Source of the DNA: Actinomycetes bacterium
GTDB taxonomy: Bacteria; Actinomycetota; Acidimicrobiia; Acidimicrobiales; RAAP-2
Reading direction: 5' to 3'
NCBI GenBank assembly: GCA_021798955.1
Contig: JAJZBK010000001.1
Location: forward strand, 124,001-188,000
Length of the DNA: 64,000 bases
Positions within the stretch are counted from its first letter, which is position 1; each line of letters opens with the position of its first letter. The position numbers and the translations under genes were made by a program. Under the pieces are notes generated by a model that was not told the origin of the DNA, did no database searches, and saw only the letters and a list, made by a program, of their open reading frames with translations. Positions 27,213 to 35,442 of this stretch are shown in pieces.

Positions 27213-28343
27213 TCAGCCCAGCTTGGCGGCAATGGACCCGGCACTGCGCAGGACCGTCCCGTCGGCACCGGCCGCCGAGTAGGCGTGGGTAGGCGAGCGA
27301 CGGGCCTCGTCGAGCAGCGAGCCCAGCAGGTCGGCGAAGGCCACCGGCGGATCCGTCCAGAGGTAGCGGGCCAGGGAGCCCGGAATGGTGTTGAGCTCGT
27401 TGACCACCAGCTCGGTGCCGTCGGAGAGGAAGTCGAGGCGAGCGACGCCACGCACCCCCGCCAGTCGGGCGGTGACCAGGGCCAGGCGACGAAGCTCGGC
27501 CTCCAGCGACGCGTCGAGCTCGGCCGGCAGCTCACGCGGGGCAGCGACCATGCCCTCGCCGGCGACGTACTTGTCGCGGTACGCCAGGATGTCGCCACCC
27601 GAGGTCCGCAGCGGCCGTTCGATCGTCGACAGGGCAAGCGTCGGCCACGACCGCACCGCCACCTGCAGGTCGCCGAGGTCGGGGCGGTACGGCTCGACGA
27701 CGGCACCGGCGGCGAAGTGGGGGTTCGCCCCGAGGCGGGCGACCAAGGTGTCCCGGTCGGCAACCACGTCGATACCGATCGAGGAACCGCCAAAACGCGG
27801 CTTGACGATGTAGGGACCCGGGAACGGAAGCGACGCGGGGACGTCGTCTCGGGGGGAGACGGCCAGGCGATCGAGGGTGGGGACGCCGTTGGCTCGCAGG
27901 AGGGCGCCGAAGGCCAGCTTGTCCATCCCCAGCGCGGCACCGGCGACGCTCGGGCCGGTGTAGGCGATCCCGCACAGATCGAGCACTGCCTGCAGCGTGC
28001 CGTCCTCCCCCGGCCCACCGTGACAGCAGACGACGGCGGCCTCCACCTCGACCGGCCGCGACCGGCCAAGACGCCCGCCCGGCTCCACAAAGCCGCCGTC
28101 CGGCCGGGCCACCAGCTCGAGCCGCGACGCCCCGCGGGGCACCCCCTCGACGAACGCCTCCGCCTCGAGGTCAGGCGCCACCTCGTACCACGAGCCGGTC
28201 TTCGACCAGTAGAGCGATCGCAGGGCGCCTCCCGCGGTCGCCGACGGTGCGGACCGCAGCGCCCGCGCCGCCTGCAACCCGGTCAGCACGCTCACGTCGT
28301 GCTCGGGTGACGGACCTCCGAAGATGACGGCGACGTCGGCCAC
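27213..28343 (-). CDS. ddl: D-alanine--D-alanine ligase
   Basis: ATP-grasp enzyme making the D-Ala-D-Ala dipeptide of peptidoglycan precursors, 376 residues. N-terminal motif VIFGGPSPEHDVS, CCHGGPGEDGTLQ, ATP-grasp VKPRFGGSSIG, RLDFLSDG and NELNTIPG are characteristic. The GTG at 28343 is chosen because it starts the conserved core and a GGAGG lies about 13 nt upstream; the longer frame is unlike the family. It follows a MurF-like gene on the same strand, so substrate maker and user are neighbours. Confidence 0.94.
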   Translation of the reverse strand: MADVAVIFGGPSPEHDVSVLTGLQAARALRSAPSATAGGALRSLYWSKTGSWYEVAPDLEAEAFVEGVPRGASRLELVARPDGGFVEPGGRLGRSRPVEVEAAVVCCHGGPGEDGTLQAVLDLCGIAYTGPSVAGAALGMDKLAFGALLRANGVPTLDRLAVSPRDDVPASLPFPGPYIVKPRFGGSSIGIDVVADRDTLVARLGANPHFAAGAVVEPYRPDLGDLQVAVRSWPTLALSTIERPLRTSGGDILAYRDKYVAGEGMVAAPRELPAELDASLEAELRRLALVTARLAGVRGVARLDFLSDGTELVVNELNTIPGSLARYLWTDPPVAFADLLGSLLDEARRSPTHAYSAAGADGTVLRSAGSIAAKLG

Positions 28344-28502
28344 GGTCGGTTCCAACCTCCACTCTCTCTGGGAGCACGTGCCCTCTGGGAGCACGGGCGC
28401 TCCGCCGGTGCGAACTCTCTGCCGGTGCCGGCTCGTGACCAGCACCGTGCCGGTGTTGGCGCCACGAACGCTCGCCAACGGTTGGGCAGACCAAGCGGAC
28501 CT

Positions 28503-28591
28503 CGCCACCCGGACGCTCAAGGGTAGTGGGTACCCAGCACCGAGCCAGAGGCACGTGATGACGGCGCCACCCGGACGCTCAAGGGTAGTGG
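28503..28591. repeat. 27-bp direct repeat flanking the murF-like 3' end
   Basis: A 27-bp sequence starting CGCCACCCGGACGCTCAAGG is present at 28503-28529 and 28565-28591. The second copy contains the stop codon of the MurF-like gene, so the first is a stray duplicate of that gene's 3' tip. Confidence 0.9.
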
Positions 28592-30186
28592 TCTGGCAGG
28601 TCGTTCTCGTACAGCACGGCATCTCCAGGCCGCAGAGTGGACCGGACCCAGGCAACGGCCGCTTCCCTGGTGGCGACCGTGGTCACCCGGACACGACCGT
28701 CAACGCCGCCGAGCAGCGCCCGTCGGTTCGTGCGTCCAACCACCACGAGGTCGGTCGCCGCGTCGCACACCGCCGTAGCGAACCGACGGTTCTCTTCTCG
28801 TTGGCGGCGTCCGAGCTCGACCATTCCCGGGGTGACCACCACCGTGCGCCGCTCATCGGGTGGACCCGTTGGTGGCTCGAGACGAGCGAGCGCGGCAAGG
28901 GCCGCTCGCGCCCCAGCAGGGTTGGAGTTGTAGGTGTCGTCCAGGATGACGAAGCCGCCGGGGCCGACCACCGACTGGAGCCGGTGGTCGGCGGCGGTCA
29001 ACGAGCCGAGCCGCTCACCGAGCTCGTCGAGCGGCACGCCGAGCACCCAGGCAACGGCCACTGCGCACGCCACGTTCGACAGTTGGACTCCTGGCGGGAG
29101 CTCGAGCCCGTCCTGGACCGGCCGCCCCTCGACCAGCACGTCGACGCACCGCCCAGCTGACGCCGCCTGGGGGCGCACGACGACATCTGCCCCCGGCTGG
29201 GTCCCGGCGCGGACAACACGGCGACCCGCTGCCCCGATCCGATCGGCCAGCTCGGCGAGGCGGGGATCGTCCACGGCCAGCACGACGACGGAGGCTCCGG
29301 TGGTGATCTCCGACTTCGCCTCGAGGATGCGCTCCTCGGAGCCGAACCGCTCGAGGTGCACGGGCCCGAGGGCGGTGATCACCGACACGTCGGGCGGGCA
29401 CCACGCGCACAGTGCGGCGATCTCTCCCGGGCCGTAGGTGCCCATCTCGGCGACGAACACCTCGGTGTCCTCCGAGAGGTGCTCGTTCACGGCACGGGCC
29501 AGCCCTGCCCGGTTGTTGAAGCTGGCCGGCGAGGCGACCACCGCCCGGGTCCCTCCGAGGAGGTCGGTGACGTGGCGCTTGGTGGACGTCTTGCCGTACG
29601 AACCGGTGATCGCCACCACGGTCGGCGAGATGGAGCGCAGGCGTCCCGCTGCCCGCTTCACGTACCGCTCGGCGATCGCCTGCTCGACGGGCCGGGTGAG
29701 CAGACAGGCCAGGTCGACGAGGACCGGGGCTGCCAGGGCGGCCAATGCCGCCAGGGCCGCGGGCTCCCCCGTGGCCGCACCCACGGCGACGACGCCGGCG
29801 ACGATCACCGCCCAGGTCGCCGCCAGGGTCCGGAGCCGTCGGGTCCAGGCCAGCGGTGCCGTGCGTCCCCGGACGCCGAGCCCGACCGGCCCCACGCCGG
29901 CAGCCACCGCAGCCAACAAGGCGGCAGCGGGCACCCACCACACGGCCAGCACCCCGGCAACCCCGAGAGCGGCGAGACCGGCGCTCGCCCAGCGCACGGT
30001 CCACCACCGCCGAGCGAACCGGGTTGCCGAGCCGGGGAGGTAGTGCTCGCGCTGGGCAACCCGCAGCCAGCGCAGACCGGCGACCGCAGTGGCGACGACG
30101 CACACAGCCGCCGCCACCCAGGCGACAGCGCCGGTCGGAGCACCGACCGTTGCCACGACTGGCACCGGAACCGACGCCAGGCCCAT
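28579..30186 (-). CDS. MurF-like Mur ligase with N-terminal membrane domain
   Basis: 535 residues. Residues 1-185 contain about five hydrophobic segments with no catalytic motif. The rest is a Mur ligase: ATP site ITGSYGKTSTK (about 200), FNNRAGLARAVN, EMGTYGPGEI, LGPVHLERFG and a C-terminal domain with DDTYNSNP and TPGMVELG. The order fits UDP-MurNAc-tripeptide:D-Ala-D-Ala ligase (MurF), and ddl lies directly downstream. However, the normal soluble MurF N-terminal substrate domain is replaced by membrane helices, so the substrate may be lipid-linked or different. It is not in a dcw-type cluster. Confidence 0.75.
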   Translation of the reverse strand: MGLASVPVPVVATVGAPTGAVAWVAAAVCVVATAVAGLRWLRVAQREHYLPGSATRFARRWWTVRWASAGLAALGVAGVLAVWWVPAAALLAAVAAGVGPVGLGVRGRTAPLAWTRRLRTLAATWAVIVAGVVAVGAATGEPAALAALAALAAPVLVDLACLLTRPVEQAIAERYVKRAAGRLRSISPTVVAITGSYGKTSTKRHVTDLLGGTRAVVASPASFNNRAGLARAVNEHLSEDTEVFVAEMGTYGPGEIAALCAWCPPDVSVITALGPVHLERFGSEERILEAKSEITTGASVVVLAVDDPRLAELADRIGAAGRRVVRAGTQPGADVVVRPQAASAGRCVDVLVEGRPVQDGLELPPGVQLSNVACAVAVAWVLGVPLDELGERLGSLTAADHRLQSVVGPGGFVILDDTYNSNPAGARAALAALARLEPPTGPPDERRTVVVTPGMVELGRRQREENRRFATAVCDAATDLVVVGRTNRRALLGGVDGRVRVTTVATREAAVAWVRSTLRPGDAVLYENDLPDHYP

Positions 30187-30202
30187 CAGCAGGTCGCTGG
30201 GC

Positions 30203-31006
30203 TCACGCCGGACCGGCCGACGAGCCCGTCGCTGGGCTGGCCGACGAACCCGAGCCCGACTGGGCCAGCAGCAGCGACCGGAAGGCGTCGGGCGCCTCGA
30301 CGACGGTCAGGTGGCCGACGCCCGGCAGCACGGTGAGGGAAGCCGACGGGATGAGGCCCGCCGCCTCGCTGGCCACGCTCACCGGTACCTCGTCGTCGCA
30401 CGCCCCCCACACCAGGTCCACGGGGCCGTCGAGGCTGGCGAGCAGCGGGGCGTACCGCTCGGCGATGGTCCGGACGAAGACCTGGCGCATCACGCCTTCA
30501 GCCGCCCGGTAGTCGGCCGAGCCGTGCGAGCGGCGAGCGCGCTCCATGCGGGCGTCCCCGACGAGCCCCATGCGGTGCAATCGCCGCACCAGTCGAAACC
30601 CGGCGTCTGGACGGGCCGGGGCCTCCTGGCGCGGAAGCAGCGGCACTCCGGTCAGCACGAGCCGGCCCACCCGTCTCGGAGCCAGCCCGGGCAGGTGCAG
30701 TGCCACCCGTCCGCCGAAGGAATGGCCGAGCACGGTCAGCCCACCATCCGGCGCCAGCTCCTCGAGGAGCGGCACCAACAACTTGGCGTACTCAGCCGTG
30801 CCCCACGGCTCAGGTGGTGGCGGGGCAGCACCGAAGCCAGGCAGGTCCACGGCCACCGCGCTCCTCCCGTCACCCAGACCGTCGGCGCCGAAGAGACCCA
30901 CGTAGTCGAGGTGGCTGCGCCGCCATCCGTGGAGCGCCAGGACGGAGGTGGGCCCGTCGCCCCAGCGGGCCCCGAACAGCCGACCGTCGGCGAAGGAGTG
31001 CAGCAC
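30203..31006 (-). CDS. Alpha/beta hydrolase
   Basis: About 267 residues. Core motifs: oxyanion LALHGWRRS, nucleophile elbow GHSFGG, acid in WGACDDEVP and catalytic His in GVGHLTVVE. The reaction is not identifiable. A GTG at 31012 is possible, but a TAGGGT hexamer (31018-31013) sits 6 nt before the GTG at 31006, so a leaderless start giving MLHSFADG is favoured. It is divergent from the helicase gene across only 24-30 bp. Confidence 0.8.
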   Translation of the reverse strand: MLHSFADGRLFGARWGDGPTSVLALHGWRRSHLDYVGLFGADGLGDGRSAVAVDLPGFGAAPPPPEPWGTAEYAKLLVPLLEELAPDGGLTVLGHSFGGRVALHLPGLAPRRVGRLVLTGVPLLPRQEAPARPDAGFRLVRRLHRMGLVGDARMERARRSHGSADYRAAEGVMRQVFVRTIAERYAPLLASLDGPVDLVWGACDDEVPVSVASEAAGLIPSASLTVLPGVGHLTVVEAPDAFRSLLLAQSGSGSSASPATGSSAGPA

Positions 31007-31012
31007 CGGCAC

Positions 31013-31018
31013 ACCCTA
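31013..31018 (-). promoter_or_regulatory. -10 element for hydrolase gene
   Basis: TAGGGT on the minus strand, 6 nt before the GTG at 31006. Confidence 0.45.
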
Positions 31019-31022
31019 CCGA

Positions 31023-31028
31023 TAGCGT
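31023..31028 (+). promoter_or_regulatory. -10 element for leaderless helicase gene
   Basis: TAGCGT, 8 nt before the GTG at 31037. It lies 4 bp from the opposing hydrolase -10, so the two promoters are nearly superimposed. Confidence 0.5.
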
Positions 31029-31036
31029 CGGGGGCC

Positions 31037-32725
31037 GTGGAACCAGCTCCCCCGGCGCCGACCGTCGGGCCCCCAGCGGCTGGCGGAACAGCGGCTGGCG
31101 GCGCCTTTCCCCTGGCCCGGCTGGTCGAGGCTCGTTCCCGACTGACCGACGACCAGCGCACTGCCGTCACCGCCCCGCCGGGTCCGCTATGGATCGAGGC
31201 GGGAGCCGGTGCGGGCAAGACCTCGGTGCTGACCGTCCGAGTGGCCCACCGGGTGGCCACTGGCTCCGCCACCGCTGAGCACACCCTCGTGTGCACGTTC
31301 ACCCGACGCGCAGCCGACGAGCTGGCTGCGCGTCTAGCCGCCTTGGGCGTACCTGCCGGCCCACCTCCTGTCCCCGGCTCCCCCGGAGCCGGCGCCCAGG
31401 TGGCCACTCTCCACCGCGTCGCGCTCCACCTGGTGCGCCGCCACGCCCTCGACCGAGGACGGGCGGTGCCGGTGGTGGGCGACCGTCTTCGGCACCTGGT
31501 CCGTGCCGTCCCCGAGGAGCGACGCGACCTCGTGGCCGCCGAGATCGCCTGGGCCCGATCGCGGGCCCTCCGACCCACCGCCTACGCCGAGGTGGCCGAG
31601 CGGGCCGGGCGCTCCCCCGGGCTCCCCCTCGACACGGTGGCGGACCACTTCGCCGCCTACGACCGGTCCCTGTCCCGCTCCGGCGCGCTCGACGTGGACG
31701 ACCTCGTCGTCCGAGCAGGCGACCTGCTCGAAGACGACCGGGCCTTTGCCGATGCCGTCCGGTGGCGCTACCGCCATCTCTTCGTCGACGAGCTTCAGGA
31801 TGTCACGCCCGCCCAGTTCCGGCTCGTCGTGGCACTTCTCGGTCCGGCCCAGGACCTCACGGCAGTCGGCGACCCCAACCAGTCCATCTACGGCTGGAAC
31901 GGCGCCGACGCAACCCTTGTCCGCTCGCTCGACGAGCACCTGGCCGGACTGACGGTGGTCCGGCTCGACGACAACCATCGCTCGACTCCCGAGATCGTCG
32001 CCGCCGCCAACGCGGTGCTCGGTTCAGCCCTCGTCGGCCGACCGCGGTCGCGACGCTCGCCCGGGGCCCGCCCGACGCTCGGCGTGTGGCACGACGAGCA
32101 AGCCGAGGCGGAGGGTGTCGCCGCTACTCTGCTCGCCTGGGCCACTGAACGGCCATGGGGAGACCTCTGCGTCCTGGCCCGGACCAACGAGCAGCTCACC
32201 ATGGTCGAGCAGGTGCTGCGCCGGTCCGGGGTTCCCGTGCGTCGGGCGGGCGACGGGCAGCGCGACCAGAGGGACGCGGTCGACCTCACGACCTTCCACC
32301 AGGCCAAGGGACTCGAGTGGTGGGGAGCCTGTGTGGTGGGCCTCGAGGACGGGCTGGTGCCCATCGCCCGGTGCACCTCCGAGGACCAGCGCGCCGAAGA
32401 ACGCCGGCTGCTCTACGTCGCCCTCACCCGGGCCACAGACCGGGTGGCCTGCTCGTGGGCGCACAGCCGGCGGCTCCCCGGACGCGGACAGCGCCGCCAG
32501 CGGCCGTCGCCGTGGCTGGAAGCGCTCGAGCCGCACTGCGATCCCCCGGCGTCGCTCGACGTCACTCGGACCACGACCGGCGGCTCCCCTCCCCCGGCCT
32601 CGGCCGACACGCTCCGTCCGTCCTCGCGCGTCGCCGCGCTGCGAGCCATCCTCGACGGTGACGCGACCCCTGCGGTCGACGGGGCCCTCGACATCCTCGG
32701 TCAGGGACGGACGACGTCGATGTAG
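31037..32725 (+). CDS. UvrD/Rep-type superfamily 1 helicase, short form
   Basis: 562 residues. Helicase motifs in order: DDQRTAV (Q motif region), Walker A GAGAGKTS, TFTRRAADEL, motif II VDELQD, GDPNQSIYGWNGAD (motif III), LDDNHRST (IV), HQAKGLEWW (V) and LYVALTRATDR (VI). All catalytic residues are present, but it is shorter than UvrD/PcrA (about 700-750), suggesting reduced accessory subdomains. It probably translocates on single-stranded DNA in repair. GTG 31037 follows a -10 by 8 nt; the long upstream open frame is antisense to the hydrolase. The 3' end overlaps xthA by 25 bp. Confidence 0.87.
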   Translation: MEPAPPAPTVGPPAAGGTAAGGAFPLARLVEARSRLTDDQRTAVTAPPGPLWIEAGAGAGKTSVLTVRVAHRVATGSATAEHTLVCTFTRRAADELAARLAALGVPAGPPPVPGSPGAGAQVATLHRVALHLVRRHALDRGRAVPVVGDRLRHLVRAVPEERRDLVAAEIAWARSRALRPTAYAEVAERAGRSPGLPLDTVADHFAAYDRSLSRSGALDVDDLVVRAGDLLEDDRAFADAVRWRYRHLFVDELQDVTPAQFRLVVALLGPAQDLTAVGDPNQSIYGWNGADATLVRSLDEHLAGLTVVRLDDNHRSTPEIVAAANAVLGSALVGRPRSRRSPGARPTLGVWHDEQAEAEGVAATLLAWATERPWGDLCVLARTNEQLTMVEQVLRRSGVPVRRAGDGQRDQRDAVDLTTFHQAKGLEWWGACVVGLEDGLVPIARCTSEDQRAEERRLLYVALTRATDRVACSWAHSRRLPGRGQRRQRPSPWLEALEPHCDPPASLDVTRTTTGGSPPPASADTLRPSSRVAALRAILDGDATPAVDGALDILGQGRTTSM

Positions 32726-33486
32726 ACCGGGGCGTGGTCCGACGGCTTGGTCCCCTTGCGCGCGTCGCGGTCGATCTCGGCGCCCGTCGTCCCGGCCGCC
32801 ACGGGCTCGGTGGCGAGCACGAGGTCGATCCGCATCCCACGGCCGAGGTGGAAGGACCCGCCCCGGTAGTCCCACCAGCTGTAGGCGCCGGGCTCGGGGT
32901 GAAGCCGGCGGAAGACGTCGACCAGCCCCCAGTCGCACAGCGCCTGGAGGGCCTCTCGCTCGGCGGGGCTCACGTGCGTCATCCCCTCGAACGCCGCGGG
33001 GTCCCACACGTCTCGGTCGTCGGGTGCGACGTTGAAGTCACCGCAGACGACCACTGGCTGCGACGGATCGCAGGTGGACGCCAGCAGGTGGCGCAGCCCG
33101 TCCAGCCATGCCAGCTTGACGACGTAGTGCTCGCTGTCGAGGCTCCGTCCGTTCGGCACGTAGACGGAGTGCACACGTACTCCGTCGCAGTCGGCGGCGA
33201 TCAGACGGGCACCGGCGTCGTCGTGGCCGTCGCCGAACCCGCGCGCCACCCGCTCGAGGCCCACGCGGCTCACCACGGCGACGCCGTTCCAACGACCCTG
33301 GCCGTGGTGGACCGACTCGTAGCCGAGCGCGTCGAACGCCGCGTGCGGAAAGGCGGCGTCGGTCTGCTTGGTCTCCTGCAGGCAGAGCACGTCTGGCTGG
33401 GCCTCCTCGAGCCACGCCTCGACCCGTGGCAGCCGGGCGGTCAACGAATTGACGTTCCAGGTGGCGATGCGCACCCGACCCCTCAC
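32701..33486 (-). CDS. xthA: Exodeoxyribonuclease III / AP endonuclease
   Basis: 261-residue Mg-dependent AP endonuclease/3'-exonuclease of base-excision repair. Motifs: ATWNVNSL (N-terminal Asn), LQETKQ (metal Glu), VPNGRS, GDFNVAP (Asp/Asn pair), IDLVL and the C-terminal SDHAPV (catalytic Asp-His). It overlaps fabZ by 4 bp, so it is probably transcribed from the fabZ promoter, and converges with the helicase gene. Confidence 0.95.
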   Translation of the reverse strand: MRGRVRIATWNVNSLTARLPRVEAWLEEAQPDVLCLQETKQTDAAFPHAAFDALGYESVHHGQGRWNGVAVVSRVGLERVARGFGDGHDDAGARLIAADCDGVRVHSVYVPNGRSLDSEHYVVKLAWLDGLRHLLASTCDPSQPVVVCGDFNVAPDDRDVWDPAAFEGMTHVSPAEREALQALCDWGLVDVFRRLHPEPGAYSWWDYRGGSFHLGRGMRIDLVLATEPVAAGTTGAEIDRDARKGTKPSDHAPVYIDVVRP

Positions 33487-33902
33487 GCTCGGTCGGCCAG
33501 CACGAAGAGCAGCTCGGCCTCACACGCCACTGCTCCGCCCACGCTGGCGCGTCCGCTCCCCCGGCCTGCCCGTGCCGACATCCGGCCGAGCGTCACCTCG
33601 AGGTCGAGCGTCTCGCCCGGGACGACCTGGCGGCGAAAGCGGGCCCGTTCGATGCCACCGAAGAGGGGGAGCCGGTGGGCAAAGCGCTCGTCGGCCAGCA
33701 CGGCGACAGCACCCAGCTGGGCCAGCGCCTCGACCATCAGGACACCCGGAAGGGTGGGGCGTCCGGGGAAGTGACCGGAGAAGAACGGTTCGTCGCCGGT
33801 CAGCTGCCACCTTCCCGTGGCCGACCGACCCGGTTCCACCTCCCCGAGCTCGCTCACGAAGAGGAATGGCGGTCGGTGCGGGAGGACATCTTCGGGTTGC
33901 AC
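33483..33902 (-). CDS. fabZ: FabZ-like beta-hydroxyacyl-ACP dehydratase
   Basis: Hot-dog fold dehydratase of type II fatty-acid synthesis. Diagnostic sequences: LPHRPPFLFV, catalytic His in FFSGHFPGRPTLPG and catalytic Glu in LMVEALAQ. An in-frame TTG at 33935 would lengthen it, but TAACCT (33915-33910 on the minus strand) is 7 nt before the GTG at 33902 and there is no ribosome site, so a leaderless 139-residue product is preferred. A Gly/Ser/Ala-rich stretch (SARAGRGSGRASVGG) near the end is unusual for the family. Confidence 0.87.
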   Translation of the reverse strand: MQPEDVLPHRPPFLFVSELGEVEPGRSATGRWQLTGDEPFFSGHFPGRPTLPGVLMVEALAQLGAVAVLADERFAHRLPLFGGIERARFRRQVVPGETLDLEVTLGRMSARAGRGSGRASVGGAVACEAELLFVLADRA

Positions 33903-33909
33903 GACGGCG

Positions 33910-33915
33910 AGGTTA
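33910..33915 (-). promoter_or_regulatory. -10 element for leaderless fabZ
   Basis: TAACCT on the minus strand, 7 nt before the GTG at 33902. Confidence 0.5.
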
Positions 33916-33959
33916 CCGAACGGCCCGGTCGGCAACCGGATCGAACGGCCAGGACGACG

Positions 33960-35393
33960 TCATGGGGCGGGCGCCAGCTCAGGGAGGGCCAGTTCGGCCC
34001 GGCGGTGCCCGGCATCGAACCCCACCACGACGAACGGGCGCTTCTCCCCTTTGACGAGGATGCCCCGAGCCCGCCTCGGTGGCGGCGAATCGAGACCCCG
34101 CAACGGTACGTGGCAGTGCATGTCGCCGATGTCGACGCGGGCGCCGTGCGACGTGTAGGCGGCAACCGTTCCCTCGACGGTGCTGCCTACGGGATGGTCA
34201 GCGACGAAGGTCAAGAACGTCAACGCGTCGTTGGCTACCGGCCCCGTTGCTGGCGGCGGTTCCCCGGTGGCCTCAGGCGTCCTCGGCGCCGTGGCCTTGG
34301 CAGCTTTGGTTGCTTTCGCGGCCTTGGCGGCTTTGGTTGCTTTCGCGGCCTTGGTGGCCTTGGTGGCGCTGGCGGCAACCGGCTCCCCCTCGGGAGCCCC
34401 TTGGGCGTCGGGTGTCGCTGCCTGCGTGGCCGTCGCTGCCTTGGTGGCCTTGGTCGCTTTCGCGGCCTTGATGGCTTTTGCCGCCTTGGTGGCCTTGGTG
34501 GCGCTGGCGGCAACCGGCTCCCCCTCGGGAGCCCCTTGGGCGTCGGGTGTCGCTGCCTGCGTGGCCGTCGCTGCCTTGGTGGCCTTGGTCGCTTTCGCTG
34601 CCTTGGTGGCCTTGGCAGCTTTGATTGCTTTCGCGGCCTTGGTGGCCTTGGTGGCCTTGGCGGCGCTGGTGGCGACCGGCTCCCCCTCGGGAGCCCCTCG
34701 GGCGTCGGGTGTCGCTGCCTGCGTGGCCGTCGCCGCCTTGGTGGCCTTGGTGGCTTTTGCCACCTTGGCGGCCTTGGCAGCTTTCGTTGCTTTCGCGGCC
34801 TTGGTGGCCTTGGTGGCGCTGGCGGCGACCGGCTCCCCCTCGGGAGCCCCTTGGGCGTCGGCCTGCTCGCCGGTCTCGGGCGTCTCTTCGACCGCACCTT
34901 CGGCCCGAACCTTGCGCTTCGAGCGGCTCACCACGGCACGGCTGGTCGGCCCCCGGACCGGAGTCCGCGGCGTGAAGATCCACCCCACCCCCGGAACGGG
35001 CTTTCCCCCGATCAGCCGGCCCGGGTCGAAGAGCCACGGTCGCTCGGCATGGAACTCTTGGAAGGAGTCGTTCGAGAGCACCAGCGCACCGGACTTCTCG
35101 GCGATCCGCAGGATGAACCCGTCCCCCCGCCCGATCGCACCGGCCGGTGGGGTGACCATCTCGCCGTGGGCCACGGCGTCGTCGAAGCGAGCACGCTCGC
35201 TCGGGTCGATGCGGTGCCCGAAGGTGGCATCGACCACGACGATCACGTCCTCGGTCGCGAACCCTGGGAACTCCTCGAGGAACGAGGCGATGGCGTCCTC
35301 GAGCTGCGCCAGGCTGGGCATGGCCCGCCCTTCGGTGGCGATGTTGGACCCGTCGATGACGACACGACGCCGTGGAGCCTGCTCAGTTGACAT
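33960..35393 (-). CDS. NYN-type nuclease fused to KA-repeat region and S1-like domain
   Basis: 477 residues in three parts. (1) About 8-140: PIN-like NYN/Zc3h12a-type ribonuclease fold, with VVIDGSNIA (Asp14, Asn17), VVVDAT (Asp55), GRGDGF (Asp91) and LSNDS (Asp109), the expected acidic metal site. (2) About 180-370: low-complexity Lys/Ala/Thr tail (KATKAAKATKAAK) punctuated by four copies of a GAPEGEPVA motif; it resembles histone H1/HU tails and should bind nucleic acid. (3) About 390-475: S1/OB-like domain (VGSTVEGTVAAYTSHGARVDI ending in RRAELALPEL). The whole looks like an RNA-processing enzyme with two RNA-binding modules. It is downstream of kgd on the same strand (49 bp). Confidence 0.78.
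   Translation of the reverse strand: MSTEQAPRRRVVIDGSNIATEGRAMPSLAQLEDAIASFLEEFPGFATEDVIVVVDATFGHRIDPSERARFDDAVAHGEMVTPPAGAIGRGDGFILRIAEKSGALVLSNDSFQEFHAERPWLFDPGRLIGGKPVPGVGWIFTPRTPVRGPTSRAVVSRSKRKVRAEGAVEETPETGEQADAQGAPEGEPVAASATKATKAAKATKAAKAAKVAKATKATKAATATQAATPDARGAPEGEPVATSAAKATKATKAAKAIKAAKATKAAKATKATKAATATQAATPDAQGAPEGEPVAASATKATKAAKAIKAAKATKATKAATATQAATPDAQGAPEGEPVAASATKATKAAKATKAAKAAKATKAAKATAPRTPEATGEPPPATGPVANDALTFLTFVADHPVGSTVEGTVAAYTSHGARVDIGDMHCHVPLRGLDSPPPRRARGILVKGEKRPFVVVGFDAGHRRAELALPELAPAP
34300..34860. repeat. Imperfect coding repeats within the nuclease gene
   Basis: Four imperfect units of about 135-165 bp, each marked by CTCCCCCTCGGGAGCCCC on the plus strand (near 34383, 34518, 34680 and 34834), separated by variable numbers of Lys/Ala codons. 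They keep the reading frame and look like recent unequal duplications. Confidence 0.85.
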
Positions 35394-35442
35394 GATCCTG
35401 CACAGTCAACCACCTCGACGGCGCAGAGTCGGTGACCGCTGG

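Noticed and set aside
30089-31036. 316-codon N-terminal extension of the helicase
   Set aside because: Antisense to the hydrolase, unlike any helicase region, and a -10 lies 8 nt before GTG 31037.
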